Origin: Niveispirillum sp. SYP-B3756
Lineage (GTDB): Bacteria > Pseudomonadota > Alphaproteobacteria > Azospirillales > Azospirillaceae
DNA: 64,000 nucleotides
Reading direction: 5' to 3'
NCBI RefSeq assembly: GCF_009495745.1
Contig: NZ_WIDQ01000004.1
Coordinates: 473,117 to 537,116 of the forward strand
Both the position numbers and the translations under genes were made by a program. Of the stretch, positions 36,401 through 46,228 are shown piece by piece. The stretch's first letter is position 1. Each line of letters opens with the position of its first letter. The notes below the pieces were generated by a model. It was given only the letters and a program-made list of their open reading frames with translations, did no database searches and was not told the DNA's origin.

Positions 36401-38853
36401 GGGTGTGCCTCCGGATCGGTTTGGGGGGTGACGTTGGTGAGACCGGCGATGAGGTCGGCGGCCCAGCCGAGGCGATTTTCCGCGAGCCATTCGGCAAGGA
36501 AGCCTTCGGTGCCGCTACGGGCGTGAACCTCCGCGATCAGCGTCTGGTGCTGTTTCGACGAGGCCGCGCAGAGCGCCAGCGCCACGTCGGACAGACCGAG
36601 TTCGAAGAGTCGGTTGCCCCGCCGGGACTGGCAGTAGTAATCGCGCTTGGGCATCGCCCGAGCGAGGATCTCGATCTGACGATCATTGAGACCGAAGCAG
36701 CGATAGATGGCGGTGATCTGCGGCTCGATCGCGCGTTCGTTGGGGAGCAGGATGCGGGTCTGGCAGCTCTCGATGATCGCCGGCGCAATCGCCGAGCCGT
36801 CGATGTCGGAGAGTGACTGGGTCGCGAAGATGACGCTGGCGTTCTTCTTGCGCAGTGTTTTCAGCCATTCGCGGAGCTGACCCGCAAACCCCTCATCGTC
36901 GAGGGCGAGCCAGCCTTCATCGACGATCAACAGCGTCGGGCGCCCATCAAGGCGGTCCTCGATGCGGTGGAAGAGATAGGCGAGCACGGCGGCGGCAGCG
37001 CCGGTGCCGATCAGCCCTTCGGTCTCGAACGCCTGAACCTTCGCCTCGCCGAGATGCTCGGCCTCGGCGTCGAGAAGACGGCCGTAGGGGCCGCCGACGC
37101 AATAAGGTCCCAGCGCCTGCTTCAGGTCGTTGGACTGGAGCAGGACGGACAGGCCTGTCAGCGTGCGCTCGGAGACCGGCGCGGAGGCCAGAGATGAGAG
37201 CGCAGACCAGAGATGCTCCTTGACCTCAGGCGTGATAGGCACGCTCTCGCGCCCGAGGATGGCGATCAGCCAGTCGGAGGCCCATGCGCGTTCAGCGACG
37301 TCGTCGATGCGGGCGAGCGGCTGAAGAGACACGCTGTCGTTGGTGCCTTCGGTCAGGCCGCCGCCGAGATCATGCCAGTCGCCGCGCATGGCGAGCGCGG
37401 CGGCGCGGATCGATCCCCCGAAGTCGAAGGCGAAAACCTGGCTCTGCGGATAGCGCCGGAACTGCAACGCCATCAGCGCCAGCAGCACCGACTTGCCGGA
37501 GCCGGTTGGGCCGACGATCAGCGTATGGCCGACATCGCCGACATGGATGGAAAGCCGGAACGGGGTCGAGCCTTCGGTTCTGCCGTAAAGCAGCGGGGGT
37601 GCATCGAAGTGCTCGTCCCGTTCCGGTCCCGCCCATACCGCCGACAGCGGCATCATGTGGGCGAGATTGAGCGTGGAAATCGGCGGTTGCCTGACATTGG
37701 CGTAGACATGGCCCGGCAGTGAGCCGAGCCAGGCATCGACCGCGTTTATGGTCTCGGGCATGGCGGTGAAGTCGCGGCCCTGGATGACCTTCTCGACCAT
37801 CCGGAGCTTCTCGGCGGCGATGCGAGGATCGTCGTCCCAGACGGTGATGGTGGCGGTCACATAAGCCTGGCCGGCATAGTCGGCGCCCAGTTCCTGCAGC
37901 GCCATGTCGGCGTCGGCCGCCTTGTTCGCCGCATCGGTGTCCACGAGGGCGGAGGCCTCGTTCGTCATCACCTCCTTCAAGATGGCGGCGATCGATTTGC
38001 GTTTGGCGAACCATTGCCGCCGGATCTTGGTCAGCAGCTTGGTGGCATCGGTCTTGTCGAGGAGGACCGCCCGCGTCGACCAGCGATAGGGAAAGGCCAG
38101 TCGGTTCAGCTCGTCGAGAATGCCCGGCGTGGTCGCGGTCGGGAAGCCGACGATGGTGAGGATGCGGACATGCGTGTCGCCGAGCCTGGGCTCCAACCCG
38201 CCGGTAAGCGGCTGATCGGCGAGCAGCGCATCGAGATACATTGGCGTCTCGGGCACGCGGACGCGATGCCGCTTCGTCGAGACGGTCGAGTGCAGATAGG
38301 TCAGCGTCTCGCCGTCATCAAGCCAGGCGCATTCCGGCATGAAGGCGTCGATGAGCTGGATAATGCGATCGGTGCGGTCGGCGAAGCCGCGCAGGATCTC
38401 GTGGGAATCGACACCGACGTGATCGCGGCCCTCGTAGAGCCAGGTCTCGGCGCGGGCCGCATCCTCGGCCGGCGGGAGATAGAGAAAGGTGAGGAAGTAG
38501 CTGGACTCGAAATGCGCGCCGGCTTCCTCGAAGTCGGCCTTGCGTTCGGCGTCGACCAGCGCGGAAGCGCTGTCGGCGAACATGCTGGCGGGATAGGTCG
38601 CGGCGCCGTGGCGCTGCGCCTCGACGAAGATCGCCCAGCCAGAGCCGAGGCGACGAAAGGCGTTGTTGAGCCGGCCGGCGACGGCGACCAACTCGGCCGG
38701 TACGGCGCTGTCGAGGTCGGGGCCGCGGAAGCGCGCGGTGCGCTGCAAGCTGCCGTCCTTGTTCAGCACGATCCCTTCGCCGACCAGCGCGACCCAGGGC
38801 AGGAAGTCGGCGAGCCGGGTGTTGCGGTTGCGATATTCGGCAAGGTTCATCAT
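36397..38853 (-). CDS. trbE: Conjugal transfer ATPase TrbE (VirB4-like)
   Basis: The 818-residue T4SS motor ATPase has the CagE/TrbE/VirB N-domain (about 180-380), Walker A GPTGSGKS (448-455), Walker B LLIVDEGW and the FATQSLSDI motif. It powers pilus and DNA transfer at the inner membrane. Two ATGs in tandem open the gene. It follows trbD by 12 bases. Confidence 0.96.
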   Translation of the reverse strand: MMNLAEYRNRNTRLADFLPWVALVGEGIVLNKDGSLQRTARFRGPDLDSAVPAELVAVAGRLNNAFRRLGSGWAIFVEAQRHGAATYPASMFADSASALVDAERKADFEEAGAHFESSYFLTFLYLPPAEDAARAETWLYEGRDHVGVDSHEILRGFADRTDRIIQLIDAFMPECAWLDDGETLTYLHSTVSTKRHRVRVPETPMYLDALLADQPLTGGLEPRLGDTHVRILTIVGFPTATTPGILDELNRLAFPYRWSTRAVLLDKTDATKLLTKIRRQWFAKRKSIAAILKEVMTNEASALVDTDAANKAADADMALQELGADYAGQAYVTATITVWDDDPRIAAEKLRMVEKVIQGRDFTAMPETINAVDAWLGSLPGHVYANVRQPPISTLNLAHMMPLSAVWAGPERDEHFDAPPLLYGRTEGSTPFRLSIHVGDVGHTLIVGPTGSGKSVLLALMALQFRRYPQSQVFAFDFGGSIRAAALAMRGDWHDLGGGLTEGTNDSVSLQPLARIDDVAERAWASDWLIAILGRESVPITPEVKEHLWSALSSLASAPVSERTLTGLSVLLQSNDLKQALGPYCVGGPYGRLLDAEAEHLGEAKVQAFETEGLIGTGAAAAVLAYLFHRIEDRLDGRPTLLIVDEGWLALDDEGFAGQLREWLKTLRKKNASVIFATQSLSDIDGSAIAPAIIESCQTRILLPNERAIEPQITAIYRCFGLNDRQIEILARAMPKRDYYCQSRRGNRLFELGLSDVALALCAASSKQHQTLIAEVHARSGTEGFLAEWLAENRLGWAADLIAGLTNVTPQTDPEAHP

Positions 38854-38865
38854 CGGCGTCGCTCC

Positions 38866-39147
38866 TCAAACCGACAGGTGGCCGGGGATTCGCAGATGCT
38901 TGCGCACGACGTCGACGAACTGCGGATCGCGCTTGGCAGCCCAGACGGCTGCGAAGTGCCCCAAGGCCCAGAGGCCAAGGCCGACCAGCCAGAGGCGAAG
39001 GCCGAGCCCGAGCGCCGCCGCCAGCGTCCCGTTCAGGATGGCGAGCGAGCGCGGCGCACCGCCGAGCAGGATGTGCTCGGTCAGCGCGCGATGGACGGGG
39101 ACCGAAAAGCCCGTCACTTCGCTCGCCGTCTCGGCCGACGTCGCCAT
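38866..39147 (-). CDS. trbD: Conjugal transfer protein TrbD (VirB3-like)
   Basis: This 93-residue protein has two hydrophobic helices (SLAILNGTLAAALGLGLRLW, VGLGLWALGHFAAVWAAK) and the conserved opening FSVPVHRALTEHILLGGAPR, as in VirB3/TrbD. The start codon overlaps the trbC stop by one base. Confidence 0.93.
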   Translation of the reverse strand: MATSAETASEVTGFSVPVHRALTEHILLGGAPRSLAILNGTLAAALGLGLRLWLVGLGLWALGHFAAVWAAKRDPQFVDVVRKHLRIPGHLSV

Positions 39148-39479
39148 CAGACCAGCGCTCCGCCGCCGAACGAGAAGAACGACAGGAAGAAGCTGGACGC
39201 GGCGAAGGCGATCGACAGGCCGAAGACGATCTGGATCAGGCGCCGTGCGCCGCCCGAGGTGTCGCCGAAGGCGAGAGTCAGGCCGGTGATGATGATGATC
39301 ATCACGGCGATGATCTTGGCCACCGGCCCTTCGATCGATTCGAGGATGGATTGCAGCGGCGCTTCCCACGGCATCGACGAGCCGGAGGCGTGGGCGGCGG
39401 GCGCGAGCGTCAACGTGATGAAGGTGACGGACACCGCCGTGGCGATGTGGCGGCGGATGCGCAAAGCATGCTGGATCAT
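39147..39479 (-). CDS. trbC: Conjugal transfer pilin TrbC (VirB2-like)
   Basis: The 110-residue pilin precursor has a signal peptide ending near AHASG (about 30-33) and two transmembrane helices (VAKIIAVMIIIITGLTLAFG, IVFGLSIAFAASSFFLSFF), the VirB2 pattern. The peptidase TraF encoded at 46229-46774 may process or cyclise it, as in RP4. Confidence 0.93.
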   Translation of the reverse strand: MIQHALRIRRHIATAVSVTFITLTLAPAAHASGSSMPWEAPLQSILESIEGPVAKIIAVMIIIITGLTLAFGDTSGGARRLIQIVFGLSIAFAASSFFLSFFSFGGGALV

Positions 39480-40459
39480 GACGGGTCTCCTGTGAGGGGC
39501 TGGGTTGCGGGGGTGACGCGGTAGTCGCCGTCGGGGCGGAGCCCCTCGATGCGGGCGAGTTCGGCGAGGCGGCGCAAGGCGCCGCGGCCGGACAGGACGG
39601 CGACCAGATCGATCGTTTCGGCGATGAGCGCGCGCGGAACGGTGACGACGGCTTCCTGGATCAGTTGCTCCATCCGGCGCAGGGCGCCGAGGGCGGTGCC
39701 GGCGTGGATGGTGCCGATGCCGCCGGGGTGGCCGGTGCCCCAGGCCTTCAAGAGATCGAGGGCCTCGGCGCCGCGGACCTCGCCGATCGGGATGCGGTCG
39801 GGGCGCAGGCGCAGCGAGGAGCGGACAAGATCGGAGAGCGAGGCGACGCCGTCTTTTGTCCGCATCGCGACGAGGTTCGGCGCTGCGCATTGCAGCTCGC
39901 GCGTGTCCTCGATGAGGACGACGCGCTCAGAGGTTTTCGACACCTCGGCGAGCAGCGCGTTGGTGAGCGTGGTCTTGCCGGTTGAGGTGCCGCCGGCGAC
40001 GAGGATGTTGCGACGATCAGCGACCGCCTGGCGCAGTGTCTCGGCCTGAGCTGCGGCCATAATCCCCGCGGCGACGTAATCGTCGAGCGTGAACACGGCG
40101 ACGGCGGACTTGCGGATCGCAAAGGCCGGCGCGGACACCACTGGCGGCAACAGCCCCTCGAACCGCTCCCCCGTCTCGGGCAACTCGGCCGAGACACGTG
40201 GGGCGCCGGGGTGAACCTCGGCACCGACATGGTGAGCGACCAGGCGAATGATCCGCTCGCCGTCTGAAGGCGACAGCAGCTCACCCGTGTCGGCGAGCCC
40301 TTCGGAAAGCCGGTCGACCCAGAGCCGCCCATCGGGGTTGAGCATCACCTCGACGATCGCGGGGTCTTCCAGAAATCGGGCGATCGCCGGCCCGAGGGCC
40401 GTGCGCAGCATGCGTGCGCCGCGAAGGATCGCCTCCGATTTTCGGTGAGTGGCCGCCAC
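39476..40459 (-). CDS. trbB: Conjugal transfer ATPase TrbB (VirB11-like)
   Basis: The 327-residue hexameric ATPase of the VirB11/GspE family has Walker [10 protein letters not shown] (156-164), the Asp box [11 protein letters not shown], Walker B region [19 protein letters not shown] and His box [12 protein letters not shown]. The apparent start is a GTG; ATG at residue 17 is an alternative. It overlaps trbC by four bases and is the first gene of the trb operon. Confidence 0.95.
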   Translation of the reverse strand: MAATHRKSEAILRGARMLRTALGPAIARFLEDPAIVEVMLNPDGRLWVDRLSEGLADTGELLSPSDGERIIRLVAHHVGAEVHPGAPRVSAELPETGERFEGLLPPVVSAPAFAIRKSAVAVFTLDDYVAAGIMAAAQAETLRQAVADRRNILVAGGTSTGKTTLTNALLAEVSKTSERVVLIEDTRELQCAAPNLVAMRTKDGVASLSDLVRSSLRLRPDRIPIGEVRGAEALDLLKAWGTGHPGGIGTIHAGTALGALRRMEQLIQEAVVTVPRALIAETIDLVAVLSGRGALRRLAELARIEGLRPDGDYRVTPATQPLTGDPS

Positions 40460-40628
40460 GTCGTCCCCGTTCTCTTGCGGGTCCGCGACATGCGGCCCTG
40501 GATCGGGAATGAGTAGAAGAGGCAGAAATTATGGTCTGACAACAACCATGACGTGGCCGTCGTACTGTGGCGTACAAAGACAGGGAAACGGCGGAACGCA
40601 GGAATACTTGCTTCCAGCTTCCCCGTGA
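40460..40628 (-). promoter_or_regulatory. Probable promoter region of the trb operon
   Basis: This 169-base gap between the CopG gene and trbB is the only sizeable break in a 20-kb minus-strand gene run. It holds a GTAC-N6-GTAC dyad (40562-40575) and an AT-richer core around 40500-40560. No exact -35/-10 set could be assigned. Confidence 0.35.
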
Positions 40629-41063
40629 TTAATTCGCGTCGCGCGCGGGCGCGATGTCGTCTGAGATCTCCTGTCTAAGCTTCGGCCCTTGAGCGAGTCG
40701 GCGACCGAGCGCTGTAACGAACGCCTCGTAACGCTCGCCGGCCTTGGCGCGTGCCGCCTGAGCGGCGGGCTCGGGCAGTGCTGGCGTCGTGGTCACCCAG
40801 AACCGGACGAACACGGCCAGCGTCTCGACGGCGATTCCAAGGTCACGCTCCATGCGCGCCATTCGCCGGTCGAGCTGGTCGAGCCGTTTGGTGGTGGCAG
40901 CCTCCTGCCGTTCGGCGGCGTCAGGCGACAGGAAGGAGGCGATGCCGGCCTCAGCGATCAGCGAGAGAGATTGATCGCGTCGAGCGGCATGAGCGGCAAG
41001 CGCCTTCATGACGTCCGGTTCGAGGTACACCGACAGTCGCTGCTTCTTGCGAGGCTTCGTCAT
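40629..41063 (-). CDS. CopG-family ribbon-helix-helix protein, probable mobilisation regulator
   Basis: The 144-residue protein begins with the ribbon-helix-helix RLSVYLEPDVMKALAAHAAR, followed by a helical region (ERQEAATTKRLDQLDRRMAR) that looks like a coiled-coil dimerisation helix. CopG proteins between traG and trbB are standard in these ICEs and probably regulate transfer genes. Confidence 0.88.
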   Translation of the reverse strand: MTKPRKKQRLSVYLEPDVMKALAAHAARRDQSLSLIAEAGIASFLSPDAAERQEAATTKRLDQLDRRMARMERDLGIAVETLAVFVRFWVTTTPALPEPAAQAARAKAGERYEAFVTALGRRLAQGPKLRQEISDDIAPARDAN

Positions 41064-41071
41064 TGTGCCTC

Positions 41072-43057
41072 CTAAAGCTCGATGCCGTCGCCGGGATCGA
41101 GCGACGCCTGGCGCGCCACTTGGCGCATGGTCTGATTCATGCGCGACAGGCGTGCAGCATCCTCATCGACGTCGTCACGCGGCTCGATCTCGAACTCGTT
41201 GTCAATGGGCGCCTTACGCTCGACTGGCTTCGCGCGGCTGAGTTCGGGTTGATGCCGGCGCTCGGAGTCGGTCGTATCCTCGTCCTCCGATCCGACGCCG
41301 CTGGTGGCCATCGCGACCGCTGGCGTCGCCGGAAGGGGCAGCGTGCTCCAGTCGTCCGGTCGGGCCGTTGCCGGCTTCATCAGGTTCGGCGGCGACATGA
41401 TGCGCTCCTGAAACCGGCGGTCCTCATAGTATCGCGCCTTCTTCGCGCGGATCGGCGGGGTGCCCGCCACCATGACGATCTCGTCCGACGGCGGTAGCTG
41501 CATGATCTCGCCCGGTGTCATCAGTTGCCGGGCTGTCTCCGAGCGTGAGACCATCATGTGGCCGAGCCAGGGCGACAGGCGATGACCGGCATAGTTCTTC
41601 ATGGCGCGCATTTCGGTCGCGGTGCCAAGCGCGTCGGAGACGCGCTTGGCGGTCCGCTCGTCATTGGTCGCGAAGCTGACGCGGACATGGCAGTTGTCCA
41701 AGATCGAGTTGTTCGGTCCATACGCCTTCTCGATCTGGTTCAGCGACTGGGCGATCAGGAAGGCCTTGAGGCCATAGCCCGCCATGAACGCCAGTGCGCT
41801 CTCGAAGAAGTCGAGACGGCCGAGCGCCGGAAACTCGTCGAGCATGAGCAGCAGGCGGTGCCGGGTTCCTTTGGCTTGCAGATCCTCGGTCAGGCGCCGT
41901 CCGATCTGATTGAGGATCAGGCGGATCAGCGGCTTGGTCCGGTTGATGTCCGACGGCGGCACGACGAGGTAGAGCGTGGTCGGATGCTTGCTGCCGACGA
42001 TATCGACGATGCGCCAGTCGCAGCGGCGCGTGACCTCAGCAACGACAGGGTCGCGATAGAGGCCGAGGAACGACATCGCCGTCGACAGCACGCCCGACCG
42101 CTCGTTGTCGGATTTGTTCAGCAGCTCGCGCGCCGCACTGGCGATCACCGGATGCGGGCCGGCCTCGCCCAGGTGAGCGGTCTTCATCATGGCGGCCAGC
42201 GTCGACTCGATCGGCCGCTTCGGATCGGAGAGGAAGGCGGCAACGCCGGCCAGGGTCTTGTCGGCCTCGGCGTAGAGGACGTGCAGGATCGCGCCGACCA
42301 GCAGCGCATGACTGGTCTTCTCCCAGTGGTTCCGCTTCTCCAGTGAGCCCTCTGGGTCGACGAGGATGTCGGCGATGTTCTGAACGTCACGGACCTCCCA
42401 CTCGCCGCGGCGCACCTCGAGCAACGGATTGTAGGCTGCCGACTTCGTGTTGGTGGGATCGAACAGCAGGACGCGGCCATGATGTGCGCGATAACCTGCC
42501 GTGAGCGTCCAGTTCTCGCCCTTGATGTCATGGACGATGGCGGACCCCGGCCAGGTCAACAGTGACGGCACGACCAAGCCGACGCCCTTGCCGGACCTTG
42601 TCGGTGCGAAGCACAGGACATGCTCGGGACCGTTATGGCGGAGATAGTCGTGATCGAATTTCCCCAGCACGACGCCATCCGCTCCCAGCAGCCCGGCGGC
42701 GCGCACTTCGCCCCCATCGGCCCAACGGGCGGAACCGAAGGTCTCCGCGTTCTTCGCTTCGCGGGCCCGCCAAACCGACATGCCGATCGCAACCGCGATG
42801 GCGATGAAGCCGCCGGAAGCGGCGATATAGGCGCCCTCGACAAAGGTCGGCGGAGCATAGGCATCATAGAAATACCACCACCAGAAAAAGGCGGGCGGAT
42901 AGTAGATCGGCCAGCCGGCCAGTTCGAACCATGGAAGTCCAAGCTGTGGCTGGAAGCCAAGACGGTAGGCCGTCCACTGCGTCGCCGCCCAGGTTGTCAT
43001 CAGCACGATCAGGAAGACGGTGAGGATCTGGCCCCAAAGGATTTTGGTCGCCGACAT
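41072..43057 (-). CDS. traG: Conjugal transfer coupling protein TraG (VirD4-like)
   Basis: This 661-residue T4CP recruits the relaxosome to the secretion channel. Two N-terminal transmembrane helices (ILTVFLIVLMTTWAATQW, FIAIAVAIGMSVW), Walker A TRSGKG (about 153), Walker B LLLMLDEFPALG and the motif LIAQSLNQIEKAYG are all present. The ATG at 43057 follows AGGAG by eight bases; a GTG at 43066 is possible. Confidence 0.96.
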   Translation of the reverse strand: MSATKILWGQILTVFLIVLMTTWAATQWTAYRLGFQPQLGLPWFELAGWPIYYPPAFFWWWYFYDAYAPPTFVEGAYIAASGGFIAIAVAIGMSVWRAREAKNAETFGSARWADGGEVRAAGLLGADGVVLGKFDHDYLRHNGPEHVLCFAPTRSGKGVGLVVPSLLTWPGSAIVHDIKGENWTLTAGYRAHHGRVLLFDPTNTKSAAYNPLLEVRRGEWEVRDVQNIADILVDPEGSLEKRNHWEKTSHALLVGAILHVLYAEADKTLAGVAAFLSDPKRPIESTLAAMMKTAHLGEAGPHPVIASAARELLNKSDNERSGVLSTAMSFLGLYRDPVVAEVTRRCDWRIVDIVGSKHPTTLYLVVPPSDINRTKPLIRLILNQIGRRLTEDLQAKGTRHRLLLMLDEFPALGRLDFFESALAFMAGYGLKAFLIAQSLNQIEKAYGPNNSILDNCHVRVSFATNDERTAKRVSDALGTATEMRAMKNYAGHRLSPWLGHMMVSRSETARQLMTPGEIMQLPPSDEIVMVAGTPPIRAKKARYYEDRRFQERIMSPPNLMKPATARPDDWSTLPLPATPAVAMATSGVGSEDEDTTDSERRHQPELSRAKPVERKAPIDNEFEIEPRDDVDEDAARLSRMNQTMRQVARQASLDPGDGIEL

Positions 43058-43083
43058 GGCGGGCACTCCTTTCTTTATTGCGA

Positions 43084-44823
43084 CTACATGCCGAGGCCGC
43101 GATTTCGACCGAAACTCCAGTCGACTCCGCCGGCGCCCCGCGAGACGCCGGAGACGTGCTGGCCGAGCTGGCGTTCGAGGGATGGTGACCAGGGCACGAG
43201 CTGGAACCCGAGACCATCGTCGATCATGGCGAAGCGGCCGGAGGCGAGCGCAAAACGCTGGCGGTAAGTGCCGGCCACATACTCGCCCGTTCCGACCTTC
43301 GAGAATTGTCGGCCGGTCTCGGCCGCGAGCTTCTCGCCAAGGGCCTCCACCTCGCGCTGGCGCAATGTGTCGATCAGCCCTGGCGAGAAGCTGACACCGC
43401 GGGACTGCCGCTCGGCGAGGCCTTGGCCAACGAGATGGTCGGCGCGCCGGTCCATCGCCTGGCGAACCTCCGCGCCGAAGCCGCTGCCGCCGAGCGCGAC
43501 GGGATCGCGGGCGATCGCCTGCCGGTCGAGCCAGGTCGCACCGGTCGCGTTGACCTGGGCGGAGATGTCGAGATCGGAGCGGACAGCGAGCGCGACGCGA
43601 CGTCGTCCCTGCGCGTCGTCGAATTTGCGCAGCTCCACGATCGAGCCCGGCGCGCTGTCGCCGGCGGCATCAAGGTCGGGCAACTTGATGTGATGGGTGC
43701 GACCGTCCGTACCGTCGACCACGGCATAGGCCGTGCCCTTCATCTCATCGTCGAGACCGCGATCGATCAGCCGGCCGACGACAGGATCGTCAAGGCTTTC
43801 GCCAGCGAGAACATAGCTCGCGGCGCTGCGCTCAATGCCACGTTCGGTGAGGCCGCGATGAATGCGTTTGATGATGTCGCCGCGCTCGCCCAGCTCGCGC
43901 AACGTCGCCTCGGCATTCTCTGACACGACCCATTGGCCGCGGCCGACCTGATCTGCGAGGCCGAGCGTCTCCAGCTTGCGCAGCCGGCCGACCTTCATCG
44001 CGTGGAATTCGTCCGGCTGGCGATCTGGCTGCGGGGCGAGATCGACGACGCCGGTACGGTAGCTGTCGCGGGCGATCTGGCGATCGAGATTGGTCCAGTG
44101 TTCCGCCTGGACCTGCCGTTCCAGATTTCGGCGAATCTCTTGGTCGGTGCGCGGCCCCAGCTCCTGGGTGACGAGATCCTGCGCACGGGCGCGCATGCCT
44201 TCCTTGATATAGTCGCGCGAAATGACGAGGTCCTGGCCGTCATCGGTGCGCCCGCGCAGGATGATGTGGACATGGGGATTGTCGGTGTTCCAGTGATCGA
44301 CGCCGATCCAGTCGAGCTTGGAGCCGAGATCCTTCTCCATCTGTCCCATCAGGTCGCGGGCATAGGTCTTGAGGTTGGACATCTCGGTCGCGTCCTCCGG
44401 CGAGACGATGAAGCGGAAGTGATGTCTGTCGTCCTGGGTCCGCTCGGCGAAGGCCTTGGGGTTGGCGTCCTCGGACTCCGGTCCAAACAGCCTGGCCTTC
44501 TCCCCATCCCGGGTGACGCCCTCGCGTCGGAGATAGCTGAGGTGGGCGGAGAGCGGCGCGGCCCGAGCGGTGTGCCGGACGACGCGTGTCTTGATCACCG
44601 TGTCGCGCGATCGGCTGGTGAGCAGACGATTGGCCTGCACCGTCGCGCGCTGGCCGCGGCCGAACCGCGAGCGGTTGCCCGAGCTGATCTGGCCGGAGCG
44701 CGAGACCCTGCCACCGGCGCGCTGGGCGGCGGCGAGAGCCTGGGCGATGAAGGGGCGCGCCTGTTGTGCGCGCGTGGATCGGATGCGGCCCGGCCGGATA
44801 CGGAAATCGTCCTCGCCGCTCAT
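43084..44823 (-). CDS. Relaxase/VirD2-like mobilisation protein with DUF3363 domain
   Basis: The 579-residue protein carries the relaxase metal-binding triad in HWNTDNPHVHIILRG (177-191) and the early Tyr region with LSAHLSYLRREGV. The C-terminal half is DUF3363. It cleaves and covalently binds the oriT strand and pilots DNA into the recipient. Homologues in ICEs of Rhizobiales include RlxS of ICEMlSym. It starts just downstream of a non-coding block that is the natural place for oriT. Confidence 0.93.
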   Translation of the reverse strand: MSGEDDFRIRPGRIRSTRAQQARPFIAQALAAAQRAGGRVSRSGQISSGNRSRFGRGQRATVQANRLLTSRSRDTVIKTRVVRHTARAAPLSAHLSYLRREGVTRDGEKARLFGPESEDANPKAFAERTQDDRHHFRFIVSPEDATEMSNLKTYARDLMGQMEKDLGSKLDWIGVDHWNTDNPHVHIILRGRTDDGQDLVISRDYIKEGMRARAQDLVTQELGPRTDQEIRRNLERQVQAEHWTNLDRQIARDSYRTGVVDLAPQPDRQPDEFHAMKVGRLRKLETLGLADQVGRGQWVVSENAEATLRELGERGDIIKRIHRGLTERGIERSAASYVLAGESLDDPVVGRLIDRGLDDEMKGTAYAVVDGTDGRTHHIKLPDLDAAGDSAPGSIVELRKFDDAQGRRRVALAVRSDLDISAQVNATGATWLDRQAIARDPVALGGSGFGAEVRQAMDRRADHLVGQGLAERQSRGVSFSPGLIDTLRQREVEALGEKLAAETGRQFSKVGTGEYVAGTYRQRFALASGRFAMIDDGLGFQLVPWSPSLERQLGQHVSGVSRGAGGVDWSFGRNRGLGM

Positions 44824-45067
44824 GGCCGAGGCTCCGCACATCGCGCAAACGCGCGGTAAACCTTGGCGAAATGGAGGATGCGCAGGCTGCGCCGATCAGG
44901 CGCACCTCGCGCCGATGCGCCATAAGCCCCTGAAAACACACGACCGCACCAAGCCGCACATCGCGCGCTTTTATCTCGCCATCGTTCGGTTGTGCTGCCT
45001 GCTCTTCCCGCCTCTGACGCCAAATCCACGCCCGAGCCCGACAATGCCGCAGGGAGTGCGAAGTCAC
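44824..45067. other. Non-coding block upstream of the relaxase, oriT candidate
   Basis: This 244-base spacer holds a perfect inverted repeat TGCGCC-GATCA-GGCGCA (44888-44904), a direct repeat GCGCCGAT (44889-44896 and 44909-44916), and a 13-mer CCGCACATCGCGC present at 44834-44846 and 44954-44966. Such sets beside a relaxase gene are typical of oriT. A nick site could not be fixed. Confidence 0.4.
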
Positions 45068-45832
45068 TCATCGCGGCCCCGCAGTATCGGTTCGCGCCAC
45101 GAATAGGCCGCCCGATAGCGGTGCAGGCAGGACCGGATCGCGCGCGGACTCCTGCGCGGATGGTGCAGCCGGAGCACCGTCGTTTTGTCGCCGATCTGCA
45201 CCCGTGTTGCTATCGACCTGCACGATGAAGAGCGGCGCACGGGTCCAGGCGAGCGGATCGGCGGTCGCCACCGTGACGGGGGCAGTCGGATCGCCGCCGC
45301 TGATAATCGATGCGAGAGCGGCGACATAGGCGCGCGTTTCGGCCGGCAATGGGCGGCCGGTGGCGCGATATTCCTCGTAACGCCCGGGACCGGCATTATA
45401 GGCCGCCAGAAAGCCGGGCGAACCGTAGCGATCGTGCATCTCGCGCAGATACGCAGCGCCCGCCATGATGTTGTCGCGTGGGTCGTAGGGATCGCCGCCG
45501 AGACCATGTCGAGCGCGCAAATCGCCCCACGTCGCTGGCATGATCTGCATCAGCCCCATCGCGCCCTTGGGTGAGATCGCGCGCACATCACCGCGGCTTT
45601 CGACGCGCATGACGGCCCGAATCCACGCCTCCGGAATGCCGAACCGGCGCGCTGCGTTGGCGATATGACCGGCATAGGGATCGCTAGGTGATGCGCGCTC
45701 CACCGATGCGTCTTGTGCGGCGGCCGGGACGGTCGACGACAGGCCGGTAAACAGGCCGGAAAGGAGGAGGAAGGCTGTGTGCCGGACGGCGGGAAACCGT
45801 CCGACGACAGCGCGATGGCGTCGGGCCGGCAT
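45068..45832 (-). CDS. Lytic transglycosylase, conjugation-associated (VirB1-like)
   Basis: The 254-residue exported muramidase has a hydrophobic N-terminal signal (AFLLLSGLFTGLSSTVPAAA) and an SLT domain with catalytic Glu in AVMRVESRGD, then GLMQIMPATW and AYNAGPGRYEEY. It opens peptidoglycan for the T4SS. It starts three bases after the DUF736 stop. Confidence 0.93.
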   Translation of the reverse strand: MPARRHRAVVGRFPAVRHTAFLLLSGLFTGLSSTVPAAAQDASVERASPSDPYAGHIANAARRFGIPEAWIRAVMRVESRGDVRAISPKGAMGLMQIMPATWGDLRARHGLGGDPYDPRDNIMAGAAYLREMHDRYGSPGFLAAYNAGPGRYEEYRATGRPLPAETRAYVAALASIISGGDPTAPVTVATADPLAWTRAPLFIVQVDSNTGADRRQNDGAPAAPSAQESARDPVLPAPLSGGLFVARTDTAGPR

Positions 45833-45835
45833 CGC

Positions 45836-46183
45836 TCAGTCCCGCTCGCCGCGCTTGGGCGGGCGGTTCCAGTGCAGGCCCCAGGCGGACTTGTCGTCGG
45901 ACGACTGGAACAGGTTGGCGCGGATCGGCTGCGGAAAACATGGATCATCAAGCTGCAGCGCGACGTAGTCTCCGGCCTTCTCGCCAGTGCGCTTCCAACC
46001 CGCGCCCAGTTCGGCTCGGGGTTCGTTGTTCATACTGTCGACGACGTGCACGCGGAAATCCGGCGCATTCTCGGCATCGGACGGCTCGGCCGGAATGATG
46101 ATGATGTCCTGGTGCAGCAGGAGTGTTTCCAAGTGGCCGATGAAGCCACCATCGTCGCGGGTGAATTGACCGATCAGGGACAT
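45836..46183 (-). CDS. DUF736 protein
   Basis: The 115-residue protein has the DUF736 pattern: IGQFTRDDGGFIGHLETL, PDFRVHV, ELGAGWKRTGEKAGDYVALQ and a C-terminal NLFQSSDDKSAWGLHWNRP. DUF736 proteins are a hallmark of these elements; their function is not established. A second paralogue lies at 51388-51711. Confidence 0.9.
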   Translation of the reverse strand: MSLIGQFTRDDGGFIGHLETLLLHQDIIIIPAEPSDAENAPDFRVHVVDSMNNEPRAELGAGWKRTGEKAGDYVALQLDDPCFPQPIRANLFQSSDDKSAWGLHWNRPPKRGERD

Positions 46184-46228
46184 GATTTGCTCCTTGAGAT
46201 TGCGGTGAGGTTGGGCATGGGCTCGCCG

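Noticed and set aside
37370..39890. Several long frames in other phases within trbE, trbD, trbC and trbB
   Set aside because: Arg/Pro/His-rich shadows; the correct frames give recognisable VirB4, VirB3, VirB2 and VirB11 proteins.
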